Source: Cellulophaga lytica DSM 7489 (lineage in GTDB: Bacteria > Bacteroidota > Bacteroidia > Flavobacteriales > Flavobacteriaceae). Taken from it: a DNA stretch of 64,000 nucleotides. The first letter of the stretch is position 1. Each line of letters opens with the position of its first letter. Below, piece by piece: positions 46,866 through 56,024 of the stretch. A program made the position numbers and the translations under genes. The notes beneath the pieces were generated by a model, which was given only the letters and a program-made list of their open reading frames with translations, was not told the DNA's origin and ran no database searches. Location: assembly GCF_000190595.1 (NCBI RefSeq), contig NC_015167.1, positions 570,501 to 634,500 on the forward strand. Reading direction: 5' to 3'.

Positions 46866-49800
46866 TTACTTAAGCACTAAAACTAAATCATCAGAATTTA
46901 CAAGTGCTCCGCCTGTTAGTTGTATTTTATCTACAACACCTTCTGCTGTAGCGGTTACTGTTGTTTCCATTTTCATTGCCTCAATTACAAACAAAGGTTG
47001 ATTCTTTTTCACCTCTTGTCCTTTTTTAACTAAAACATTAGATAATAAGCCTTGTAAAGGAGCTCCTATTTCTTTAGGGTTATCTTTATCTATTTTTACG
47101 TTTTGAGCCTTAATAACTTTTACAGCCTTATCCTTAACCATTACATTACGTAATTGCCCATTTATTTTAAAGAAAATACTAACGTAACCGTTTTCATCTG
47201 GCTCTCCTTTTAGCATTAACGACACCAATACATTTTTACCTCTATCTAATTCTACCAAAATTTCTTCTCCTACCTCCATACCATAAAAGAAGTTTTTTGT
47301 TGGTATATTCATAACATTACCATATTTAACGTGGTTGTTATAAGCGTCTGTAAATACCTTTGGATATAATTTATACGACAAGAAATCTGTAATTTCTAAA
47401 TCTCGTCCCATTCCTTTCTTAAACTTTCGTTTAAAAGTTTTAAATTCTTTATCAAAATCTATAGGCTCTAGGTGTGCATTTGGTCTTTCTGTATAGGCCT
47501 CTTGATCTTTTAAAATAATTTTTTGAAGTTCTTTTGGGAATCCGCCTACTGGCTGTCCCAAATCTCCTTTGAAGAAACTAATTACAGATTGCGGAAAAGA
47601 AATACTATCACCATTCTCTAAAACATCTTTTACAGTTAGGTTATTGCTAATCATATACTGCGCCATATCACCTACCACTTTAGAGCTAGGGGTTACTTTT
47701 ACAATATCTCCAAACAATTGGTTAACCTCACCATACATTTTTGTTACCTCAGGAAATTTATCTTCTAAACCTAATGCAATTGCCTGCCCTTTTAGGTTAG
47801 AATATTGTCCTCCTGGAATCTCATGTTTATATACTTCTCCTGTACCAGATTTTAGTCCAGACTCAAAAGTATAGTAATAATTACGTACGGTTTCCCAGTA
47901 GTTAGAGTATTCTGCTAGCTTATCTGTATCTAACTTATTTTCTCGTTCATGAAAACGCAACATTTCTACGAGGGAGTTAAAGTTTGGTTGTGATGTTAAA
48001 CCAGATAACCCGCCTAGTGCTACATCTACAACATCTACTCCTGCTTCTATAGCTTTTAAATACATTGCCGCCTGTATAGATGATGTATCATGAGTGTGTA
48101 AATGTATTGGTATATTTATTTCAGATTTTAAGGCTGATATTAACTCAAACGCAGCATTAGGTTTTAATAACCCAGCCATATCTTTTACACCTAAAATATG
48201 CGCACCTGCATTCTCTATATCTTTTGCTAATTGAATATAATATTTAAGATTATACTTTGTTTTTTTAGGATCTAAAATATCACCTGTATAGCAAAGCGAT
48301 CCTTCTGCTAAACCACCAGTTCTGTTACGTACGTGTTCTATAGTAGGAGCAATAGATTTCATCCAGTTAAGAGAGTCAAAAATACGGAATACATCTACCC
48401 CAGTTTCCCAAGATTGTTCTACAAATTTTTCAATTAAATTATCTGGGTAAGCTGTATAACCAACGCCATTAGAACCACGTAAAAGCATTTGTAGCAATAC
48501 ATTTGGCATAGATTTACGTAATAATGCCAAACGCTCCCAAGGGTTTTCTTGTAAAAATCGTAAGCAAACATCAAACGTAGCACCACCCCAAACTTCCATA
48601 CTAAATATTTCCGGAAAGTTTTTAGCGTAGCCTTCTGCTACTTTTAACATATCTATAGTACGCATACGAGTTGCCAATAAACTTTGGTGACCATCACGCA
48701 TTGTGGTATCTGTAAAATGAACTTTTTTCTCATTTTTTAACCAGGTAGCAAAACCTTCTGGACCTAATTCTGTTAGTAAATCTTTAGTTCCTTTTGGGTA
48801 AGAACTCATTTTCTCAAAAGAAGGTACTTTGGGCTTAGAAAAAACGTGGTTAGGATCTTTCTTTTTTACATCTGGATTACCATTAACTATGGTTTCCCCA
48901 AGGTATTCTATAAGTTTATTAGCTCGGTTTCTTGGCTCTACAAACTCAAATAATGAAGGCTCATTTTTAATAAAATTTACAGTAACCTTACCGTCTCTAA
49001 AAGTTTGGTGTTTTAAAATATTATCTAAAAACGCCATATTACTTTCTACACCTCTAATACGAAACTCTGCCAATGCCCTACGCATTTTACGACAAGAGCC
49101 GTCTAATGTTCTACTAATAGCAGAAACTTTTACAAGCATAGAATCAAAAAACGGAGAAATACGCACTCCTTGATAAATACTACCTGCATCTAACCTAATA
49201 CCAAAACCAGAAGCACTTCTGTAAGTTGTAACTACACCATAATCTGGTTTAAAGTCGTTTGCAGGATCTTCTGTAGTAATTCTACATTGCAGTGCGTAAC
49301 CGTTAATTTTTACAGATTCTTGATCTTGTATTTTTATTTGCTGATCTGATAATTTGTAACCACCTGCAATAAATAGCTGAGCCTTTACCAAATCTATATT
49401 GGTAATCATTTCTGTTACTGTATGCTCTACTTGTATTCTTGGGTTTACTTCTATAAAGTAAATACTACCATCATCATCTACTAAAAACTCTACAGTACCT
49501 ATATTATTATAATTTACTGCTTTACATATATCTATAGCGTACTTATACAAACTATCTCTAGTTTCTTGAGGTAAACCAATAGAAGGAGCAAACTCAATTA
49601 CCTTTTGGTAACGTCTTTGCACAGAACAATCGCGCTCATATAAGTGCACCATATTACCGTGGGTATCTGCTACTATTTGTACCTCTATATGTTTTGGGTT
49701 TTCTACAAATTTCTCAAGAAAAACAGTGTCATCACCAAAAGCATTTAAAGACTCTCTACGGGCTTCAGGAAAAGCCTTTTCTAACTCTTCTTGTGTGCGT

Positions 49801-50318
49801 ATAACACGCATACCACGGCCACCACCGCCAGAAGCAGCTTTTAACATAATTGGATAACCTATACGCTTAGCTTCTTCTATAGCTATACTTACATCTGTTA
49901 AATCTTTATCACTACTTTGTATTACAGGTACATTATTAGCTACAGCAACTTCTTTTGCTGTTATTTTATCTCCTAAAGATTTAAGAACAGAAACTTTAGG
50001 CCCAACAAAAATTATATCATTATCTGCACACTTTTGTGCAAACTCAGCATTCTCAGATAAAAATCCGTAACCAGGATGTATGGCGTCTACTCCATTATCC
50101 TTTGCTACTTGTATTATAGCATCTATATTTAAATACGGTTTTAAAGGCTCATGATCTTCTCCAATCTGGTAACATTCATCTGCTTTATACCTGTGTAACG
50201 AGTAACGATCTTCATAGGTATATACACCTACCGTTTTTATGCCTATTTCTACACAAGCTCTAAAAATACGGATTGCAATTTCTCCCCTATTAGCTACTAA
50301 AACCTTGTTAATCTTCAT
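46866..50318 (-). CDS. pyc: Pyruvate carboxylase
   Basis: 1150 residues, the usual single-chain length. The biotin carboxylase domain covers about 1-455 (KVLVANRGEIAIRIFRACVE split, ATP-grasp loop KAASGGGGRGMR, EVNPRIQVEHTVTE). The carboxyltransferase TIM barrel starts near 530 (DTTMRDGHQSLLATR; LHTHDTS; metal-binding residues present) and the biotinyl domain ends the protein with EAMKMET, Lys1116 being the biotinylation site. It makes oxaloacetate from pyruvate to refill the TCA cycle. BirA, encoded in this window, would attach the biotin. Confidence 0.97.
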   Translation of the reverse strand: MKINKVLVANRGEIAIRIFRACVEIGIKTVGVYTYEDRYSLHRYKADECYQIGEDHEPLKPYLNIDAIIQVAKDNGVDAIHPGYGFLSENAEFAQKCADNDIIFVGPKVSVLKSLGDKITAKEVAVANNVPVIQSSDKDLTDVSIAIEEAKRIGYPIMLKAASGGGGRGMRVIRTQEELEKAFPEARRESLNAFGDDTVFLEKFVENPKHIEVQIVADTHGNMVHLYERDCSVQRRYQKVIEFAPSIGLPQETRDSLYKYAIDICKAVNYNNIGTVEFLVDDDGSIYFIEVNPRIQVEHTVTEMITNIDLVKAQLFIAGGYKLSDQQIKIQDQESVKINGYALQCRITTEDPANDFKPDYGVVTTYRSASGFGIRLDAGSIYQGVRISPFFDSMLVKVSAISRTLDGSCRKMRRALAEFRIRGVESNMAFLDNILKHQTFRDGKVTVNFIKNEPSLFEFVEPRNRANKLIEYLGETIVNGNPDVKKKDPNHVFSKPKVPSFEKMSSYPKGTKDLLTELGPEGFATWLKNEKKVHFTDTTMRDGHQSLLATRMRTIDMLKVAEGYAKNFPEIFSMEVWGGATFDVCLRFLQENPWERLALLRKSMPNVLLQMLLRGSNGVGYTAYPDNLIEKFVEQSWETGVDVFRIFDSLNWMKSIAPTIEHVRNRTGGLAEGSLCYTGDILDPKKTKYNLKYYIQLAKDIENAGAHILGVKDMAGLLKPNAAFELISALKSEINIPIHLHTHDTSSIQAAMYLKAIEAGVDVVDVALGGLSGLTSQPNFNSLVEMLRFHERENKLDTDKLAEYSNYWETVRNYYYTFESGLKSGTGEVYKHEIPGGQYSNLKGQAIALGLEDKFPEVTKMYGEVNQLFGDIVKVTPSSKVVGDMAQYMISNNLTVKDVLENGDSISFPQSVISFFKGDLGQPVGGFPKELQKIILKDQEAYTERPNAHLEPIDFDKEFKTFKRKFKKGMGRDLEITDFLSYKLYPKVFTDAYNNHVKYGNVMNIPTKNFFYGMEVGEEILVELDRGKNVLVSLMLKGEPDENGYVSIFFKINGQLRNVMVKDKAVKVIKAQNVKIDKDNPKEIGAPLQGLLSNVLVKKGQEVKKNQPLFVIEAMKMETTVTATAEGVVDKIQLTGGALVNSDDLVLVLK

Positions 50319-50425
50319 TTATTAATGTATTTATTAGTGTTTACTTACTAGTTCTAATAATTTTATCAAATTAATTATAGATAACCAAAATAATTTAACA
50401 GAATTATTACCTGATTTGCTGTTTT

Positions 50426-50456
50426 CAAAGGTACTTCATTTAAGGGTTTTTAACAA
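50426..50456 (-). promoter_or_regulatory. pyc promoter
   Basis: TTG (50454-50456), 20 bases, then TACCTTTG (50426-50433) on the minus strand; the leader would be about 100 bases. Confidence 0.65.
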
Positions 50457-50584
50457 TATTAAAATTTTACAAAACAGAGGTATTTCGTATCAAATTGTCA
50501 CTATTTTATCTATATTACAATTATTTAACAAGCAATGGATGTGTTTTAATGAATATTTTATTCTGAATACTTTTAAAATTAGAC

Positions 50585-50615
50585 TTGACATTCTACTTAA
50601 AATTTACTACCTTTT
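50585..50615 (+). promoter_or_regulatory. bTHX promoter
   Basis: TTG (50585-50587), 20 bases, then TACCTTTT (50608-50615), one mismatch to the -7 consensus. Confidence 0.55.
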
Positions 50616-50635
50616 AAGGGAATTTAATGAACACT

Positions 50636-50764
50636 ATGGGAAAAGGAGATAAAAAATCTAAAAGAGGTAAAATAATAAATGGCACTTATGGTGCTAGAAG
50701 AAAAAGAAAAATTAAAAAACAGCCTACATTACAAGAAAAAATAAGTCCAGATAAAAAGAAGTAA
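50636..50764 (+). CDS. 30S ribosomal protein bTHX
   Basis: 42 residues beginning MGKGDKKSKRGKIINGTYG, the characteristic start of the bTHX family, followed by a very basic tail (ARRKRKIKKQ, PDKKK). bTHX is a small peptide that fills a pocket in the 30S head; it is found in Thermus and widely in Bacteroidota. An in-frame ATG three codons upstream (50627) is possible, but the ATG at 50636 matches the conserved start. Own promoter upstream. Confidence 0.88.
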   Translation: MGKGDKKSKRGKIINGTYGARRKRKIKKQPTLQEKISPDKKK

Positions 50765-50928
50765 GTCAACAACTTATGCTTTTTATCCATAAAAACAAAC
50801 AGTTTAACCGATATAAAAAGCGTTTTTCACCACAACTTTGCTTATGTTTACCACATAACTTTTAATAAAAGCCAAAAATAAACCAACTTTGTAATTCCAA
50901 ATTACAAACAAAACCAACCCCCAAGATT

Positions 50929-51477
50929 ATGTTTAAAAGTGCATTTGTATTTATTTCTCTTGTAATAACAACAGGTTTTACAAGTACTCCAGTATCTAAC
51001 TGTGACAATGCTTACTCTGCAAGCTCTTACGCTCTAAATTATGCCAAAAAATCTTTAAAGGCAGATAATTTTGATCATCAAAAATTTTATGCTAACAAAG
51101 CTTACATTGCTTTAGAGAAAACAAATAGGCTAATGAAAGATTGTAATTGTGCAGATGCAAAAAATTCGGTCTTAAAAGGATTAGAAAATATTGATAAGGC
51201 TGCTGCTCCTAAAGATTGGGATTTGGGTAGACACTACGCAAAATTAGCTTTATTAGATGTTGAAAACACTATAACAGCTTTAGACATATTTACTCAAAAC
51301 GGTATTAATACAGTTTCATCTGAATTAGAGCTTAAAGACAACGCTTTATTATTAGAAGCAGCTGAATTAGAAAAACAACGTGTTGCTTTAGAAGCTGAAA
51401 TTGAAAGATTATTATCTAAAAAGAGAGCTTTAGCAATAAAAATTGCTGAAAACATACAAAAGCAAAGACAAAATTAA
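50929..51477 (+). CDS. Secreted hypothetical protein with C-terminal coiled coil
   Basis: 182 residues. A signal peptide of about 20-22 residues is followed by helical sequence with three cysteines (Cys24, and CNC near 72-74) and a strongly heptad-like C-terminus (LEAAELEKQRVALEAEIERLLSKKRALAIKI, about 143-173). No family recognised; periplasmic location inferred. Single gene; it ends one base before the convergent lipoprotein gene. Confidence 0.75.
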   Translation: MFKSAFVFISLVITTGFTSTPVSNCDNAYSASSYALNYAKKSLKADNFDHQKFYANKAYIALEKTNRLMKDCNCADAKNSVLKGLENIDKAAAPKDWDLGRHYAKLALLDVENTITALDIFTQNGINTVSSELELKDNALLLEAAELEKQRVALEAEIERLLSKKRALAIKIAENIQKQRQN

Positions 51478-51478
51478 T

Positions 51479-51853
51479 TTAGTCTACAACTAAATTTAAT
51501 TCTACGCTATTACCTTCTTCCGTTATATTTAGCTCATAGGTATAAAAACCTAAAGGCAAAGGTGTTTCACCTACATAGTCTATTGGCTGTAAAGTATAGG
51601 TTTGTTCCTCTGTTTCTATTACTATAGATGCATATGCGTATGCTGTTTCGTACTCAAAATAGTCTGACAATGCACCCGATGCAACATCTGTATGTACATT
51701 TTCGGTATCTCCATTTATTTGTACTACGTCATAAGCTACCGCACTAACATTTTTTATTCTAATATTTACTGCTTCAAGGTTATCATCTCTATCATCACAG
51801 CTAAAGATAGTTAGCACTAGTAGTATTAAAGGAAGTAGAATTTTATTTTTCAT
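51479..51853 (-). CDS. Small hypothetical lipoprotein
   Basis: 124 residues from the ATG at 51853, chosen because it gives a clean lipoprotein signal (MKNKILL start, lipobox TIFSC with Cys19); an ATG three codons upstream (51862) would add MFP. The mature part is beta-rich (NIRIKNVSAVAYDVVQINGD, FYTYELNITEEG) and resembles small Ig-like Bacteroidota lipoproteins. Function unknown. Confidence 0.75.
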   Translation of the reverse strand: MKNKILLPLILLVLTIFSCDDRDDNLEAVNIRIKNVSAVAYDVVQINGDTENVHTDVASGALSDYFEYETAYAYASIVIETEEQTYTLQPIDYVGETPLPLGFYTYELNITEEGNSVELNLVVD

Positions 51854-51904
51854 AGGAAACATATATTATTGTCTACTATAAAAAACGATGTTTTAAAGAT
51901 ATTA

Positions 51905-52666
51905 TTATCTAATAAAAACTGGCATATTTTCTTTTTCTGTATGCTCTTGACTAAAAGCGTAGCCGTCTGTAGTAAATTTTTTAATATCGTTTAAGGTTTC
52001 TGCATTAGTATCTACAATATAACGCACCATAGATCCTCTAGCCTTTTTTGCATAAAAGCTAATTACCTTTAGCTTATCATTTTTCCAATCTTTAAAAACA
52101 GGTGTAATTATGGTAGACTTTAAACCTTTTTTATCTACTGCACCAAAATACTCGTTACTTGCAAGGTTTACAAAAATTTCATTTTCTTGTAACTCTTCAT
52201 TTAAGTACGCTGTTACATCTTTCTTCCAAAATTCGTGTAAATTTTTATTACTACCTACTGCCATTTTAGTTCCCATTTCTAGGCGATAAGGCATTATTAA
52301 ATCTAACGGCTTAAGAACACCATATAAACCAGATAGTATTCTTAATTTATCTTGTAAAACCTCTAACTTATCCTCTGACAAAGAATACACATCTAACCCT
52401 TGGTAAACATCGCCATTAAAAGCATACACTGCTGGTCTGGCATTTTTAGTTGTAAAAGGCGTTGTAAAGTCCTGATTGCGTTGCCAGTTTAGTTGTGCCA
52501 AATTATCAGAAATACTCATAAGCTCAGATATAGCCTTAGGAGATTTCTTTTTTAAAATAGTATTTAATTTAGTGGCCTGCTTTAAAAATTTAGGCGCTGT
52601 ATATTTATCTGTTGGCAGTTTAGATTCAAAATCTAACGACTTAGCTGGTGAAATAACAATCTTCAT
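51905..52666 (-). CDS. yaaA: Peroxide stress protein YaaA (DUF328/UPF0246)
   Basis: 253 residues with the family start [14 protein letters not shown] and conserved [11 protein letters not shown]-like block ([17 protein letters not shown]), [19 protein letters not shown] and [13 protein letters not shown]. In Escherichia coli YaaA lowers free iron damage during peroxide stress and binds DNA. It lies 90 bases behind rluD on the same strand. Confidence 0.92.
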   Translation of the reverse strand: MKIVISPAKSLDFESKLPTDKYTAPKFLKQATKLNTILKKKSPKAISELMSISDNLAQLNWQRNQDFTTPFTTKNARPAVYAFNGDVYQGLDVYSLSEDKLEVLQDKLRILSGLYGVLKPLDLIMPYRLEMGTKMAVGSNKNLHEFWKKDVTAYLNEELQENEIFVNLASNEYFGAVDKKGLKSTIITPVFKDWKNDKLKVISFYAKKARGSMVRYIVDTNAETLNDIKKFTTDGYAFSQEHTEKENMPVFIR

Positions 52667-52756
52667 CTTATCTATAATTTGATGCTAAAATTAAGAATCA
52701 TTTTTTATGTTTTGTACAAACAATAAAAGAGATTTTAAATACCACTATTGCAAAAA

Positions 52757-53791
52757 CTAATTCTCTGTAGAGTGTTTAGCGTAGTGTCTCCACTTTTCTA
52801 TAACACTGGCCATATCTTCAGGAATTTCTGTATTAAACTGCATTAACTCTTTTGTTACAGGATGCACAAAACCAAGAGTTTTAGCGTGTAGGGCTTGCCT
52901 TGGTAGTATTTTAAATGCATTTTCTACAAATTGCTTGTACTTTGTAAAGGTTGTACCTTTTAAAATACGCTCGCCTCCATAGCGCTCGTCATTAAATAAG
53001 GTATGACCAATATGCTTCATATGCACTCTAATTTGGTGCGTTCTTCCCGTTTCTAACTTACAAGAAATTACGGTAACATAGCCTAAACGTTCTAAAACTT
53101 TGTAATGCGTAATAGCTTCTTTTCCTTGGTCTCCTTCTGGAAAAACGTGCATTTGCAACCTGTTTTTTGGGTGCCTACCTAAATGTCCTTCTATAGTACC
53201 TTCATCTGCCTCTACATTTCCCCATACAATAGCTACGTATTCTCTTTCTGACGTTTTATCAAAAAACTGTTTTGATAAAAATGTCATTGCAGCTTCTGTT
53301 TTTGCAACTACTAAAAGTCCAGAGGTATCTTTATCTATACGGTGTACCAAACCTGGCCTATCACTACTGTTGTTTGGCAAATCTACCTTACAATGGTGTA
53401 ACAAAGCATTTATTAGAGTTCCAGAATAATTTCCGTGACCTGGATGCACTACCATACCCGCTGGTTTATTTACCACCAAAAGCACATCATCTTCATAAAC
53501 AATATCTAAAGGAATATCTTCTGGCTGCAATAAAAACTCATAAGGAGGATGACTAAACATAACACGTATATCATCTCCAGCTTTTACCTTGTAATTTTGC
53601 TTAACAAGTACATTATTTACCCAAATATGACCATCTTTTGCTGCTTTTTGTATTTGACTACGAGTTGCATTCTCTATAAAATTCATTAAAAATTTATCAA
53701 TACGCAGTGGCTCTTGCCCTTTAGCAGCAACTACTTTATGGTGCTCATAAAGTTCATCATCATTGGCTTCTGGTCCAAATTCTTCACTCAT
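52757..53791 (-). CDS. rluD: RluD-type 23S rRNA pseudouridine synthase
   Basis: 344 residues. An N-terminal S4 domain (IDKFLMNFIENATRSQIQKA, about 31-75) precedes the RluA/RsuA catalytic domain with GLVHRIDKDTSG (catalytic Asp153). RluD modifies helix 69 of 23S rRNA. Twenty-five bases after the PASTA gene and probably in one transcript with it. Choice of RluD over RluC or RluA is by length and S4 domain. Confidence 0.9.
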   Translation of the reverse strand: MSEEFGPEANDDELYEHHKVVAAKGQEPLRIDKFLMNFIENATRSQIQKAAKDGHIWVNNVLVKQNYKVKAGDDIRVMFSHPPYEFLLQPEDIPLDIVYEDDVLLVVNKPAGMVVHPGHGNYSGTLINALLHHCKVDLPNNSSDRPGLVHRIDKDTSGLLVVAKTEAAMTFLSKQFFDKTSEREYVAIVWGNVEADEGTIEGHLGRHPKNRLQMHVFPEGDQGKEAITHYKVLERLGYVTVISCKLETGRTHQIRVHMKHIGHTLFNDERYGGERILKGTTFTKYKQFVENAFKILPRQALHAKTLGFVHPVTKELMQFNTEIPEDMASVIEKWRHYAKHSTEN

Positions 53792-53816
53792 AAATATGTA
53801 GCTAAACTATTATTAT

Positions 53817-54371
53817 TTAGTGGTTTCCGTTACCACATACCAACTCTATTTTAGAGGTTTTTGGCAATTTCTCTCCGGCTTTAATTACTTTACCTTTGTA
53901 CTTAATTTTTAGTACCATATCTTCCCCTATATCATCTACATAAGTTACCTTTAAAACATCTAAACCAACGGCACGTAACATAGAAGTTGCATTACGTTTG
54001 GTTTTTTGTATAACTTGTGGTACAGATACTTTTTTATACCCAGATGGGTTTACTGTAAAGTATATTTTTCTATTCTTTTTTACCTTATTACCTGCTGGTG
54101 GATTTTGCTCTATAATAGAAAACCTAGGGTAATTAGGGTTATAGTTAGCAGAATCTAAAATCTGAGAACGTAACCCAGCTTTATCTATTTCATGCTTCAT
54201 TTGAGAAACAGTCATTTTAGAAAAGTCTGGCACCTCTACAAATTCACCGTGATTTGTTGTAGACTTTAGCCATTGTAAAACAACAAATACTAAAACTATT
54301 ACTACTCCTAGGGCTATACCTAATTGTATTATTAATGTTTTACTTTTTAAAAAGTTGAAAAAATTTCGCAT
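53817..54371 (-). CDS. Membrane protein with two PASTA domains
   Basis: 184 residues from the ATG at 54371; a TTG 12 codons upstream is rejected because a -7 box lies there. One membrane span at about 15-36 is followed by two PASTA domains (about 44-112 with VPDFSKMTVSQMKHEIDKAGL and IIEQNPPAG; about 115-184 with VPQVIQK and AGEKLP). PASTA domains bind peptidoglycan fragments or act as spacers in PknB kinases and penicillin-binding proteins; here there is no kinase or enzyme domain. It is divergent from ddl, a peptidoglycan precursor gene. Confidence 0.88.
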   Translation of the reverse strand: MRNFFNFLKSKTLIIQLGIALGVVIVLVFVVLQWLKSTTNHGEFVEVPDFSKMTVSQMKHEIDKAGLRSQILDSANYNPNYPRFSIIEQNPPAGNKVKKNRKIYFTVNPSGYKKVSVPQVIQKTKRNATSMLRAVGLDVLKVTYVDDIGEDMVLKIKYKGKVIKAGEKLPKTSKIELVCGNGNH

Positions 54372-54389
54372 AACTATAATATTATCGCA

Positions 54390-54397
54390 CAAATATA
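54390..54397 (-). promoter_or_regulatory. Candidate -7 box of the PASTA-rluD transcript
   Basis: TATATTTG on the minus strand, 18 bases before the chosen ATG. No -33 TTG at normal spacing. Confidence 0.5.
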
Positions 54398-54473
54398 TAA
54401 AACCCAATGCTTTTTTCTTTAATTTAAAAAAATGATATTTGTTATTTGCATTTATGACCCTTATTAATTTATC

Positions 54474-55448
54474 ATGAAAAAAAATATTGCCATAATTATG
54501 GGAGGCTACTCTAACGAGTATAAAATATCCTTAAAAAGCGGAAACGTTGCTTATAAGCACCTAAATTCTAACAAGTTTAACCTGTATAGAATTCACATTT
54601 TAAAAGATAAATGGGTTTATGTAGATGCTAATGATGCTGAGTCTCCTGTAGATAAAAGTGATTTTAGCATTATTGAAAATGGGCATAAAATTAAGTTTGA
54701 CTGTGTTTTTAACGCAATTCATGGTACACCTGGTGAGGATGGTTATTTACAAGCTTATTTTAACTTAATTGGAATAACACAAACTGCTTGTGATTTTTAC
54801 CAAGCTGCATTAACTTTTAATAAAAGAGATTTACTTAGCACGTTAAAGCCTTATGGTATTAAAGCAGCCGCATCATACTACCTAAATAAAGGTGATGTTG
54901 TAAATGAAGACGAAATTATAAATACAGTTGGGTTACCTTGCTTTGTAAAAGCTAATAAAGCTGGTAGTAGCTTTGGCATATCTAAAGTACACAAAAAAGA
55001 AGATTTACCTAAAGCTATTGAAAATGCTTACTTGGCTGATGATGAAATTATTATTGAAGCCTTTTTAGATGGCACAGAAGTTTCTGTTGGAGTTATTATG
55101 TACAACGGAGAGCCTAAAGTTTTACCCATTACAGAAATTACTACTGAGAACGACTTTTTTGATTACGAAGCCAAATATGAAGGCAAATCTCAAGAAATTA
55201 CTCCTGCTCGTATTACTAAAGAACAAGAAGAAAAGGTTAGCAATATAGCATTACGCGTGTACAAGATTTTAAAAATGAAAGGCTACTCTAGAAGCGAATT
55301 TATTTTTGTAGATAATGAGCCTTTTATGTTAGAAATGAACACAACACCTGGACTAACAGAAGAAAGTATTTTACCACAACAAGCCGCTGTAGCAGGTATT
55401 TCTCTATCGCAATTGTTTGAGAGTGCTATAACTGAGGCTTTAAGATAA
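54474..55448 (+). CDS. ddl: D-alanine--D-alanine ligase
   Basis: 324 residues, ATP-grasp ligase that makes the D-Ala-D-Ala end of peptidoglycan precursors. Family blocks: IIMGGYSNEYKISLKSG, FNAIHGTPGEDGYLQAYF, CFVKANKAGSSFGISKV, EAFLDGTEVSVGV, and LEMNTTPGLTEESILPQQA. Length is slightly above the minimum of the family and no substitution hinting at D-lactate specificity is obvious. It precedes coaD. Confidence 0.95.
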   Translation: MKKNIAIIMGGYSNEYKISLKSGNVAYKHLNSNKFNLYRIHILKDKWVYVDANDAESPVDKSDFSIIENGHKIKFDCVFNAIHGTPGEDGYLQAYFNLIGITQTACDFYQAALTFNKRDLLSTLKPYGIKAAASYYLNKGDVVNEDEIINTVGLPCFVKANKAGSSFGISKVHKKEDLPKAIENAYLADDEIIIEAFLDGTEVSVGVIMYNGEPKVLPITEITTENDFFDYEAKYEGKSQEITPARITKEQEEKVSNIALRVYKILKMKGYSRSEFIFVDNEPFMLEMNTTPGLTEESILPQQAAVAGISLSQLFESAITEALR

Positions 55449-55525
55449 ATTAAGTAACTTTATCACTTGTAAAAAAACCATTAGAAAACCTAGTGTATTT
55501 TTACAAAACATTAAACCACAACTAT

Positions 55526-55981
55526 ATGAAACGTGCCATTTTTCCGGGATCTTTTGATCCGCTTACATTAGGCCATACAGATATTATTAACAGAGGCATT
55601 ACCCTTTTTGATGAAGTAATTATTGCTATTGGTATTAATGCCGATAAAAAATACATGTTTACTTTAGAACAAAGGATGAAATTTATTAGCGAAGCTTTTA
55701 AAGATGAACCCAAAATAAAAGTAATGACCTACGAAGGCCTTACTGTTGAGTTTTGTAAAAAAGTAGACGCACATTTTATTTTACGTGGTTTACGTAACCC
55801 TGCAGATTTTGAGTTTGAAAAAGCTATTGCACACACCAACAGAAAATTATCTGAAATTGAAACTGTGTTTTTACTTACATCCTCTGGTAAATCATACATA
55901 AGCTCTTCTATTGTTAGAGACGTAATTAGAAACAACGGAGATTATACCAGCTTAGTACCAGATACTGTTAGAGTTATGTAA
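55526..55981 (+). CDS. coaD: Phosphopantetheine adenylyltransferase
   Basis: 151 residues from the ATG at 55526 (MKRAIFPGSFDPLTLGH); an upstream GTG frame extension is rejected because the family begins here. Nucleotidyltransferase motif GSFDPLTLGH at 8-17 and ISSSIVRD near 125 are typical. It catalyses the fourth step of coenzyme A synthesis. Seventy-seven bases behind ddl and 43 before the M14 gene. Confidence 0.96.
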   Translation: MKRAIFPGSFDPLTLGHTDIINRGITLFDEVIIAIGINADKKYMFTLEQRMKFISEAFKDEPKIKVMTYEGLTVEFCKKVDAHFILRGLRNPADFEFEKAIAHTNRKLSEIETVFLLTSSGKSYISSSIVRDVIRNNGDYTSLVPDTVRVM

Positions 55982-56024
55982 ACTCTACTAAAACTTATTA
56001 AACCCCAAAAAACTATTTTAGAGA

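Larger units (their letters stand above)
50319..50635. other. Intergenic region with the divergent pyc and bTHX promoters
   Basis: 317 bases without a credible gene. It holds the pyc promoter (50426-50456) and the bTHX promoter (50585-50615). A plus-strand frame at 50416-50652 overlaps both promoters and the bTHX start and has no recognisable features. Confidence 0.65.

Noticed and set aside
50416-50652. 78-codon plus-strand frame upstream of bTHX
   Set aside because: It covers the pyc and bTHX promoters and overlaps the bTHX start in another frame; no recognisable feature.
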